Below, piece after piece: positions 8,939 through 17,625 of a stretch of DNA of 64,000 bases. The stretch covers positions 372,001 through 436,000 of the forward strand of contig OZ251246.1 of NCBI GenBank assembly GCA_965240325.2, read 5' to 3'. Position 1 is the stretch's first letter, and each line of letters starts with the position of its first letter. The stretch comes from Rebecca billardiae RCC1528. Taxonomy: Eukaryota; Haptophyta. The notes beneath the pieces are model-generated. The model saw only the letters and a program-made list of their open reading frames with translations. It ran no database searches and had not been told where the DNA came from. The translations under genes were made by a program, and so were the position numbers.

Positions 8939-10562
8939 CAGAATGTGATGCGGTGTCGGTGATGCCCGCGGGAATCGGCCTAGCTACAGGCGCTACTGAC
9001 AGTCTGCTGTGACTCAGTAGTCAGTACAGACGGCACCGCGGCATAGGGGGGCCAAACCGCTCATTTATAATAAAAAAGAAAATCAAAGCCGCGGCGCATT
9101 TTCGCTCCTCCCTCGGCCTTTTAGGGTGGCGCGGAGCCTTTTTCTCGGACCCCGCTCGAAAATCGAGCTCCGACGCGTTCGGCGCTCAGAGAGTCAGAGC
9201 AAGGGGGTTCAGTCAACTCAGAGCTCGGTTCCGCTCGAGCACGAGCGGCCGGAGGCAGTGGACCGCCGCGCGCTCGCGTCCCATGATACGCCGAGATGGT
9301 CTCGGGAGCGCGCGCGCGTGACCCTGGTGGGCGCTTCTGACCCTTGTCTTTGCGCCACCAGCGGCTCACCACCCGGTTCTTGGCCACCTCGCGCCGTGCG
9401 CGGCGCGCGTCGGCCGGCTTGAATTGCTGCGCTGCGTACGCCCGACACGCTACCCCTCCTTGTGGCTCAAGATCAACTCGCCCCGGCGAGATCGATGCTC
9501 GCCCCAAGTGTTCATGTGTATCCGTGGATGCCCAGCTCGCCTAACCTGCCCTGCTGCGACGGAATCGCCGTCAGCAGACCGGCGCGAGCTCGCGCGCAAC
9601 ACCTCCGCGGAGCCCGCAACTGTCATGTTCCGCTCGTAGGGCCCGTGTTTGCACCTGCCGTGGCACTTGCGATGGTCAGCACGTTGGGTATGGGTCACGC
9701 GTGCCCCCAGATGGCGTCGGGGCGCCTCCCACTCGCCTCTCAGGACGTCGCGGACGTGCTCGCAGGCAGCGGATGGCTCATTCGACAGGTCCGACGTGCA
9801 CTCGACCGTGCCTACAAGCGCGCCCCTGTGACGCGCATGCCTACAGAAACAGACGCAGATGGGCCTCAATACACCGTGGTGCGCCCAAGACCGGCGGGAG
9901 CGTCAGAGACCGTCTCAATCTTGACACCTTGCACACGCCGGCGCTTGCCATTGGGCTCCGCGCAGCCAGACAGGAGCGCCGAACAGCGCCGGATCAGCCT
10001 CTGTAGGCCGAATATCCGCCCCAACGCCCAGGAATAGCGCGGAACAGGGTACGGCGTACATATATGGACCGATCCCATCCGGCCTGGTTTGGTGCAGAGA
10101 CGCCAGCCACCACCTGGAGCAGGCGTTTGCTGCCGAATCGCATGCTCGGCACTGTGCCGCACTGCGACGACGACAGATTTGACCTGCCTCGTAGGTCTCG
10201 GCCATGGAGCGGTGACGGTTGGCTCAAGTGACTTTAAACCTTGATTATGACCGAGAGTACTCCCGGGCTGAGGACATGGGGCCGGTGCTTTGGGTCTACT
10301 ATGTCTGCAATACGCCGTACGCATGGCCGTATACACAGTCTGAAAACGTATCTCGCGGCTAGAGATCAGACGAGACTGTATTCATCAGCATGGCGTCTAT
10401 ATACACGGTGGGTATGTAACGACCAGTGGCTTCCGGGAAACTACGTGTTTGACAGCCTGCCAGTACACAGCCTATATCGCATGTTGGGACCTGCTGCTGC
10501 TGGGGACTCAGAACGACCTCGCCGAGATGCTCTATCAAAGTGAAGTCGACATGGTCTATGGG

Positions 10563-11796
10563 TCGATTTATTTGGCCATCTCGCGCGCCGCCACGCCCCT
10601 CTCCGCGTCTGCCGCGCGCACACGCAGCGATTGCATTTGGATGTTGCATTCTTGCGCATGCTTGCGCGCCACGTTGCGGGACGAGAAAAAGCGTCATGCG
10701 GTTAGGTTTGGCAGTTTGAGATGGTTCAGATGATGTTGTGACAGGAACTGGAAGACCTAACCGCATGACGCCCTTCATGCGCGCGCTACACGCATCACGT
10801 GCTCTCCGCGCAGGTGAGCTTGAAAATTTGAAGCTGCTGCTCCTCTGCGAGGCCATCGAGGCGAGCGGCGGCTAGCATGATGCAGCGCTCTCCCCAGCTG
10901 CCACGGCCAGCCACCTGCACCCGGCTGTGCTCGCACTCGCCTTGAGTGTGTGCACGGTTGACACGTCGACGGTGCTTGGCGGTGTGTTTTTGACTGCTGG
11001 TTGGTACGCACGCATCATGGGCCCACAGTGGAGTTGGGGTGCGTGCCGTGGCTGTGGCGCGCACGCGATCGACCCATACTACACACGCACAGCGCAGCTC
11101 GGCATCGTTACGGGCTTCAAACGTCGGCCAGAGCTTGTTTGCTATCCGCGTGCTGCGATCGTCGGCTCCGAGCAATCCACGAGGATGACAACAGGCGGTG
11201 CGTGCGCTGTTTGAAGGCGTTGGGCGCGGCGTCTGCTGGCTGTGCAGTCGCGCCTGGGTACGGCTCGCATGCTACGCAGCGGCGGATACCAGTCTGATGC
11301 GGTTTGACGCACGGGCAGTCATCTGCTTTGCTCTGCACGCGTGGCCGGCTGATCATCCTTTCGCAACGCGTGTCTGCGCGTGCGGTGACTGCTCCCAGAT
11401 GGGCTCGACGCGAGGCAAACGCGTGCGAGACTCATCGATACGGAGCTCCCCTCCAGGCAAGCGAGCGTTTGAGCGCGCTCACCTCACTCATGCCTACCCA
11501 CGCGCATGTTTGCGCGGCCCACTGGTTCGAATGATGCGACGAGGTCGGTGCGGCGTGCTCGTGGGCAGGAGTGCGCGCTCAGTCGACGGTCAAGACGCGC
11601 GCCACGAGGAGCAGTCATGTGCCCAAGGTCGCTCGACCAGCGCGCGACCAACGGCACCCGCGTAGGGCAGCGCAGGAGCTCGCGTTTGACACAGTGGAGC
11701 GCCACTGGGGCGGACGGGCGCCATGGGCGCCCATCGGCGCTACCAGCCCTCCCGTCGTCATGCGGTCATCCCGTGCGCCGAAGCCAAAAAAATCGA
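10563..11796. mobile_element. Nested TIR element inside the 9046-11965 transposon
   Basis: This 1,234-bp block is absent from copy 2 at the equivalent position. It is bounded by inverted repeats TCGATTTATTTGGC (10563-10576) and GCCAAAAAAATCGA (11783-11796), 13 of 14 positions complementary. It contains an internal inverted repeat at 10691-10707/10755-10771 and no recognisable protein. Confidence 0.55.
10691..10771. repeat. 17-bp perfect inverted repeat with 47-nt loop
   Basis: GCGTCATGCGGTTAGGT at 10691-10707 and its exact reverse complement at 10755-10771. Could be a nested foldback or a structured part of the surrounding element. Confidence 0.6.
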
Positions 11797-11965
11797 TTCA
11801 GGGTATGTGCACCTGATTTTTTTAATTGGCTGGCCCAGACCCCTCCAGAGGGCATATGTCTGATATCATATGATCCAGCCCCAATTCAGCGCTAATAAAC
11901 ACTCGCTAGGACCAGCGCTCGTAGCCGTCAGTCACGTCACAGACACAGTGCCACTTTGGCACTCA

Positions 11966-12168
11966 TAAATGGCAGGCCCCGCCCTACGCGGCACTCTCCG
12001 CATAACCGTACCGTATAACTCATATAAGTATTATTATTTATAATTAAGTTCCGGGGCATTGCGGCACGCGCGGCCGCGCGGTACCGACCCGGTACGCGTC
12101 AGTCGAAGTGAGGGCCCCCGCGGCGAGGGCTCTGCCACGCTACGCGCTCCGCCCTGCACCGCGGGCCA
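11966..12168. other. Short spacer before the EsV-1-7 gene
   Basis: Contains an AT-rich stretch (about 12010-12050). It lies downstream of the minus-strand EsV-1-7 gene and so probably holds its 3' UTR and polyadenylation region. Confidence 0.35.
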
Positions 12169-13365
12169 TCAATCATCGGAGGATGATGACAGATCGGATG
12201 CCAGGATCACTGTCCAACGGTCAGACTCGTCATCAACGTAGTCTGTGTCTGCACCGTGTGGCCGCAGTCGTGAATCCGCTCCGAGGTTGCCTCCGCTCTC
12301 GAGTCTCCCGACCAGCGGCGGCGGTTGGGGCAGCTGTGGGGCGGCGTCCGAGTCAGTGGCGATGCTGCTGGTGCGTGTGTGCTGTCGCTTCGCTGAGCGC
12401 GTGCCCTGGTCGCCGGTGCCATGCTCCAGCCTACGCTTGGAGACGGCGAGCCGAGTGTTCACCATGCCGGCCAGCTTGTGCGTAGCGCACCGGCTGAAGC
12501 GCGCGTCGCCCGGCATGCCGAACGAAGGCAGCTTGGTGCAGCCCGCGTGATCGCACATGGGGTTCCTCACATTGACCATGCCGGCCAGCTTGTGCACAGC
12601 GCACCGGCTGGCGCGCGCGTCGCCCGGCATGCCGAACGAAGGCACCTTGGTGCAGCCCGCGTGATCACACATGGGGCTCACCACATTGACCATGCCGGCC
12701 AGCTTGTGCTCAGCGCACCGGCTGGCGCGCGTGTCGCCCGGCATGCCGCATGACGGCTGTTTTGTGCAGCCGGCATGACCGCACTTGCGGTTCACCACAT
12801 CGACCATGCCGGCCAGCTTGTGCGTAGCGCACCGGCTGGCGCGCTTGTCGCCCGGCATGCCGAACGAAGGCTGCTTGGTGCAGCCCGCGTGATCGCACAT
12901 GGGGTTCCTCACATTGACCATGCCGGCCAGCTTGTGCTCAGCGCACCGGCTGACGCGCTTGTCGCCCGGCATGCCGCATGAAGGCCACTTGGTGCAGCCC
13001 GCGTGATCGCACATGGGGTTCCTCACATTGACCATGCCAGCCAGCTTGTGCTCAGCGCACCGGCTGCCGCGCGTGTCGCCCGGCATGCGAAATGAAGGCC
13101 ACTTGGTGCAGCCCGCGTGATCGCACTTGGGGTTCACCACATTGACCATGCGGGCCAGCTTGTGCTCAGCGCACCGGCTGCCGCGCGTGTCGCCCGGCAT
13201 GCCGAATGAAGGCCACTTGGTGCAGCCCGCGTGATCGCACTTGGGGTTCATCACATTGACCATGCCGGCCAGCTTGTGCTCAGTGCACCGGCTCGGGCGC
13301 GTGTCGCCCGGCATGCCGAATGACGGCTGTTTTGTGCAGCCGTCATGACCGCACTTGCGGCTCAT
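12169..13365 (-). CDS. EsV-1-7 domain protein with eight tandem repeats (copy A)
   Basis: 398 codons from the ATG at 13365 (MSRKCGHDGC); the frame is open further upstream only with non-ATG codons. Residues 5 to about 305 are eight tandem 38-residue units, each fitting C-x4-C-x16-C-x2-H with the consensus CDHAGCTKxPSFGMPGD followed by xRxSRCAxHKLAGMV. This is the spacing of the EsV-1-7 cysteine motif, named after a gene of Ectocarpus phaeovirus EsV-1 and found in the brown-algal developmental regulator IMMEDIATE UPRIGHT. All eight units keep the three Cys and the His. The rest is a basic, Pro-rich linker (QLPQPPPLVGRL) and an acidic tail ending ASDLSSSSDD. Function is unknown; metal binding and a nucleic-acid or protein-interaction role are only suggested by the motif. 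Copy B lies 3 kb away. Confidence 0.85.
   Translation of the reverse strand: MSRKCGHDGCTKQPSFGMPGDTRPSRCTEHKLAGMVNVMNPKCDHAGCTKWPSFGMPGDTRGSRCAEHKLARMVNVVNPKCDHAGCTKWPSFRMPGDTRGSRCAEHKLAGMVNVRNPMCDHAGCTKWPSCGMPGDKRVSRCAEHKLAGMVNVRNPMCDHAGCTKQPSFGMPGDKRASRCATHKLAGMVDVVNRKCGHAGCTKQPSCGMPGDTRASRCAEHKLAGMVNVVSPMCDHAGCTKVPSFGMPGDARASRCAVHKLAGMVNVRNPMCDHAGCTKLPSFGMPGDARFSRCATHKLAGMVNTRLAVSKRRLEHGTGDQGTRSAKRQHTRTSSIATDSDAAPQLPQPPPLVGRLESGGNLGADSRLRPHGADTDYVDDESDRWTVILASDLSSSSDD
12460..13355. repeat. Tandem 114-bp coding repeats, eight units
   Basis: Eight units of 114 bp in phase with the reading frame of the minus-strand gene. Adjacent units differ by only a few substitutions (for example GFG/SCG and DTR/DKR/DAR changes), indicating recent unit turnover. 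Confidence 0.8.
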
Positions 13366-15624
13366 CGAGTAGCTCGTGCTTGAGCGTCCGTGTACCCTCG
13401 GCTCGGTGGCTCCGGCCCGGGCGGCAGCAGGGACTCGCGCTGTACTGTACGGTGTGCCACCCCGCGGCCCGCCCTCCCGCTCGGTTGTTGTGTGTCCGAT
13501 CCGGATCGGGGGGATAGTCCGGTAGACACCCCAGGAGTCCGGATGGGTGCGATCGACAGCGGACAGCACCGCGCTGCGACGCGCGAGCTGTAAGGCCGCC
13601 GCCCGCCGCCATGGACCTCAGCTTCATGGACCAGCCCTTCCCGTTCGGCGCACGTGACGAGGATGCTGAGGCGCGCGATGGGGGCCTCGACATGCTCGGA
13701 GGCGATTTGAGTTACCTGGTCCACCCCGGATTTTCGCCAGTGAAAAAGCCTTTTTCGGATTTTGGGCGCCTCATTTCTCCCGATTTTTCTGCTCGTAAAA
13801 AATCGCCACCGGCCGTCCGACGGGCGACGGCTCGCCGCGACGAAGGTCGGGAAGGGGCTCGAGAGCCTCGACTGGACGACTGCGCCGCCTCATGTCAGGT
13901 GTAGTGCTGGACACATCGTTCGGGTGCCCCGGCGGTGTGCGTGCACACCTTGAGCGACATGTCTGCGTTGCTTCCGCCGCCCGCGGTCCGTCGCCAGGTC
14001 GAGTTCTCGCCCGACGGCGCGCGTCGAACGCTCAGCTGCTGGGTTCCGCCGCGCCTTCGAGACGGGCCACCTCGGGTAATATGCGGGCCACGCGACGGCT
14101 CGTGTGGGCCACCGCCTTCCCCTAGCATGTATTCGATGCCACCACCAGCGTTGGGCGCGCTGCGCATCGCCAACGCTTCATCCGGCCAGTCCCGTCACGT
14201 TCGAGCATGGGTCGTCCTGAGCGGCGGCTGTCGATTTGTGCTCCTCGTGGAGCTGTATGACGGGCTGGTGGCGAGCAGGATGGCTCGCCTTGCGGGGCTG
14301 GGTGTGTGCAGTCGCAGTGTAGTGGCTGCCGGCTGACTCCCATCGCCTGGGTGCTGCTTTACCGTCATGGCCTTTGCTGCGAGCACAAGGTCGAGGATCG
14401 TACCGCGGTCTGCGAGGCAGAAGAGTCGACGGAGTCGTCGCTTGAAGATGGTTGAGAGCGCTCATACGTCTTCCTTGGTGTCGTGCGGCTACTCCAGCGC
14501 GCAAGGCTCGCGCTCTGGCACGTGTTTGGTGTCCATGGGTGGCACATTGTGCCATTCGGGTGGCTCGGAAGCACGTGCTCGGGTGTCTTTCCCGTTTACG
14601 CGCGGTGGGCCAAGTCACCACGCACGGCCAGAGCATGTCATGTCACGCAGAGGGTGACCATGAACGATCCCCACCCCGGTGGTGGCCGTAGGCGCACTCG
14701 AAGCGGTCGCATCGTCACCCGCGGATCACATCAGTCCGCCGTTGAGGCTGTCGGGCGAGCAAAGACGTGTGATCTGACCCTTGGACGGGCAGCTAGAACC
14801 GCGATTATGCCTCATCTGAGGACGCACATGTCGTCGCTGTAGGCAGTACTGATGCCCCAAGTGAAAGGGCGGGCGTGGCACGCGACTTGACAGCTTGAAT
14901 GACTCGATGCACGCCGCCATGGACACGCGATCCGGATCCGTTGCGAACCTGCCGTGTGGCTCACGGCGGCGCGCGTTGTGCCGCAGATCGGCCAGTCGCC
15001 ACGCAGGAGATGGTCTCCAGACCAGGTCCAGCACCTGACCGACTGCCGCACGCCTGGCCGGGTGGGAGTCCGGCCCTCTTCTTGTCTGCAGGAGTGCGCG
15101 GAAGGCCAGGCGGAGCCTCGTCCGACCGCTGCACCCAGAGCGCCGCACTAATCCGTAATCGTGCAGCCTGGGACAGCTACCCACCTGTGGCGAATATGTA
15201 ACGGCATGGTGGCATTGTAACTGTACAGGTCCAGACCGCATATTTATGCGGGTACATTGTCCATAATATGCGGGCACAAGTGGGTAATATAGTCGATCTT
15301 GCCGCTGCAGTAGTATTGAGTACGGCCACTTGCTGCACAGACCACAGCCCATCCTAATGGCCTGTACCAAGGTTCATGCTCGGCATTGCTCGCCTCGACG
15401 TACGCCAATAAGTAGGTTCGTGCGTTTGGGCTCATTTCGGCTAAGTACTTACCCATATCATTCAGACTGACGATTCTCTATGTGTCCGGCTCGGGCTCCG
15501 GTCCACCACCCCCAGCTCCGTTACGTCTTGGCCCCGCCGCCGAAGTCAACCAAGCGGACCATGCAGCAGAGTCCCTTCCGACCCCCGGGCCCGATTGATG
15601 ACTTCAACGAGAACTGATGTCGCA
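13366..15624. other. Long region without a supported gene
   Basis: Apart from the small frame at 13611-13904, this stretch shows only overlapping chance frames on both strands with no protein-like composition. 15230-15310 resembles 19460-19570 (both contain AGTGGGTAATAT followed closely by CGATCTTG), so part of it is dispersed repeat. Confidence 0.4.
13611..13904 (+). CDS. Possible small hypothetical protein or first exon
   Basis: 97 codons starting MDLSFMDQPFPFGA in a strong Kozak-like context (GCCGCCGCC before ATGG). The N-terminal half looks protein-like, with an acidic stretch; the second half becomes basic and random. It might be a first exon that leaves the frame near residue 45, or chance. 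It diverges from EsV-1-7 copy A with 245 bp between starts. No family recognised. Confidence 0.25.
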   Translation: MDLSFMDQPFPFGARDEDAEARDGGLDMLGGDLSYLVHPGFSPVKKPFSDFGRLISPDFSARKKSPPAVRRATARRDEGREGAREPRLDDCAASCQV

Positions 15625-15806
15625 GATCCGACCACCTCCCAATAGGTTTAGACTCTATTTTACTATGTCATTACCCGTCCCTTACTCAGATTTCAGCACA
15701 GTCCGGGATTCGTTCCGAACACCTGTATACATTTGCGAAAGTGTCACCCGGATTGGGTATTTGATTATAGAAAATAGAGTCTGAACCCATTGGAGGTCGG
15801 GCTGAT
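15625..15806. repeat. Foldback (imperfect inverted repeat) element
   Basis: 15625-15662 and 15771-15806 are imperfect reverse complements sharing AGACTCTATTTT and a CCGACC core with a few indels. About 110 bp lie between the arms. MITE-like, with no coding content. Confidence 0.45.
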
Positions 15807-16235
15807 GATCCACTGTCGTCTGGCCGTAATCGGTAATATCGGACATCCAAGGGACCGCTTGGGGTGGTCTAGGAGCTAAGCTAGTGTAGATCATCAGAGG
15901 CAGCGATCCCGCCGATTGCAGTGTCAAGATGTAACGCTCCAGTGACCGGACTGGGGGGGCGGGTGGACCGAAGCCGGAGCCGTCCGTGACCGTAGCAGTT
16001 CGGTCCTCGGCGCGCGCACGGCACGCTCAGCACGACGTCGACGACGGGCCGCGGACGATGCGATTTTCAAAGGCCGAAGTTACTTTTATTGCTCCGCCCG
16101 GGCTGATGGGCCCATATCATTTGTTACTTATATATTATACGCTGTTTCCGGGTGTGAGCGCGTGCCTAGGGGCCCGCATTCATTTTGCGATAAAATCCCC
16201 GAAAGTGCTCCAGTGCGTTTGGACCAGGCTCAATA
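15807..16235. other. Spacer downstream of EsV-1-7 copy B
   Basis: No gene seen; contains a short AT-rich segment (about 16110-16145) that could be part of the 3' region of the minus-strand gene. Confidence 0.35.
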
Positions 16236-17561
16236 TCAATCGTCATCGGAGGATGACAGATCGGATGCCAGGATCACCGTCCAACGGTCAGACTCGTCAT
16301 CAATGTAGTCTGTATCAGCACCGTGTGGCTGCGTTCGAGAATCCGCTCCGAGGTTGCCTCCGCTCTCGAGTCTCCCGACCAGCGGCGGCGGTTGGGGCAG
16401 CTGTGGGGCGGTGTCCGAGTCAGTGGCGATGCGGCTGGTGCGTGCGTGCCGTCGCTTCGCTGCGCGCGTGCCCTGGTCGCCGGTGCCATGCTCCAGCCTG
16501 CGCTTGGGGACGGCGAGCCGAGGGTTCACCATTCCTGTCAGCTTGTGCTCAGCGCACCGGCTGGCGCGCGCGTCGCCCGGCATGCCAAACGAAGGCTGCT
16601 TGGTGCAGCCAGCGTGACCGCACTTGGGGCTCACCACGTCGACCATGCCGGCCAGCTTGTGCGTAGCGCACCGGCTGGCGCGCGCGTCGCCCGGCATGCC
16701 AAACACAGGCCGCTTGGTGCAGCCGGTGTGATCACACTTGCGGTTCCTAACGTCGACCATGCCGGCCAGCTTGTGCGTAGCGCACCGGCTGGCGCGCGCA
16801 TCACCCGGCATGCCAAACGAAGGCACCTTGGTGCAGCCCGCGTGATCACACCTGGGGTGTATCACGTCGACCATGCCGGCCAGCTTGTGCGTAGCGCACC
16901 GGCTGGCGCGCTTGTCGCCCGGCATGCCGAACGAAGGCAGCTTGGTGCAGCCGGTGTGATCACACTTGGGGCTCACCACGATGATGAACATGCCGGCCAG
17001 CTTGTGCGTAGCGCACCGGCTGGCGCGCGCATCACCCTGCATGCCGAACGAAGGCACCTTGGTGCAGCCCGCGTGATCACACCTGGGGTGTATCACGTCG
17101 ACCATGCCGGCCAGCTTGTGCGTAGCGCACCGGCTGGCGCGCTTGTCGCCCGGCATGCCGAACGAAGGCACCTTGGTGCAGCCCGCGTGATCACACATGG
17201 GGTGCATCACGTCGACCATGCCGGCCAGCTTGTGCGTAGCGCACCGGCTGGCGCGCGCGTCGCCCGGCATGCCAAACACAGGCCGCTTGGTGCAGCCCGC
17301 GTGATCACACTTGCGGCTCCTGACATCGATCATGCCGGCCAGCTTGTGCGTAGCGCACCGGCTGGCGCGCTTCTCGCCCGGCATGCCGAACACAGGCTCC
17401 TTTGTGCAGCCCGCGTGATCACACTTGCGGCTCCTCACGTTGACCATGCCGGCCAGCTTGTGCGTAGCGCACCGGCTGGCGCGCTTGTCGCCCGGCATGC
17501 CGAACGAAGGCAGCTTGGCGCAGCCGGTGTGATCACACTTGGGGCTCACCACATTGACCAT
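16236..17561 (-). CDS. EsV-1-7 domain protein with nine full repeats (copy B)
   Basis: Nine complete C-x4-C-x16-C-x2-H units read from the first in-frame ATG at 17561 (442 codons). A tenth, incomplete unit lies just upstream (to about 17625) and joins sequence unlike copy A (CGTLPGDTRGSRC), so the original 5' end looks replaced or truncated. The frame stays open upstream to 18167 but without an ATG. One unit carries an expanded linker (HKLAGMFIIVVSP), and one has GMQGD for GMPGD. The C-terminal part (RRLEHGTGDQGTR ... ASDLSSSDDD) is nearly identical to copy A, so the two genes are recent duplicates with different repeat numbers. Whether copy B is expressed is uncertain because no good promoter-proximal start is evident; an upstream exon is possible. 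Confidence 0.7.
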   Translation of the reverse strand: MVNVVSPKCDHTGCAKLPSFGMPGDKRASRCATHKLAGMVNVRSRKCDHAGCTKEPVFGMPGEKRASRCATHKLAGMIDVRSRKCDHAGCTKRPVFGMPGDARASRCATHKLAGMVDVMHPMCDHAGCTKVPSFGMPGDKRASRCATHKLAGMVDVIHPRCDHAGCTKVPSFGMQGDARASRCATHKLAGMFIIVVSPKCDHTGCTKLPSFGMPGDKRASRCATHKLAGMVDVIHPRCDHAGCTKVPSFGMPGDARASRCATHKLAGMVDVRNRKCDHTGCTKRPVFGMPGDARASRCATHKLAGMVDVVSPKCGHAGCTKQPSFGMPGDARASRCAEHKLTGMVNPRLAVPKRRLEHGTGDQGTRAAKRRHARTSRIATDSDTAPQLPQPPPLVGRLESGGNLGADSRTQPHGADTDYIDDESDRWTVILASDLSSSDDD

Positions 17562-17625
17562 GCGGGCCAGCTTGTGCTCAGCGCACCGGCTGCCGCGCGT
17601 GTCGCCCGGCAGCGTTCCGCACACG
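16520..17625. repeat. Tandem 114-bp coding repeats, nine full units plus one partial
   Basis: Same unit as at 12460-13355. Several units are near-identical to each other within this array, pointing to local duplication of one to three units. Confidence 0.8.

Larger units (their letters stand above)
9046..11965. mobile_element. TIR DNA transposon, family with GGGGGGCCAAA ends, copy 1 (non-autonomous)
   Basis: Starts TA-GGGGGGCCAAACCGC. Its body is closely similar over about 1.5 kb to 41462-42930, and both copies share the same right-hand 150 bp (GGGTATGTGCACCTG ... CAGTGCCACTTTGGC). In this copy the right terminus has decayed (TTTGGCACTCAT instead of TTTGGCCCCCC in copy 2). No transposase frame survives in either copy. 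Removing the nested element at 10563-11796 leaves about 1.69 kb, matching the 1.71 kb of copy 2. Flanking TA dinucleotides suggest a Tc1/mariner-like target preference, though TA may equally be part of the terminus. Confidence 0.7.

Noticed and set aside
13343-13724. Frames upstream of EsV-1-7 copy A on the minus strand
   Set aside because: They begin with GTG or overlap each other, and no repeat unit or splice site links them clearly to the array.
12460-17625. CRISPR-like array
   Set aside because: Units are 114 bp, contiguous with no unique spacers, and in-frame coding repeats.
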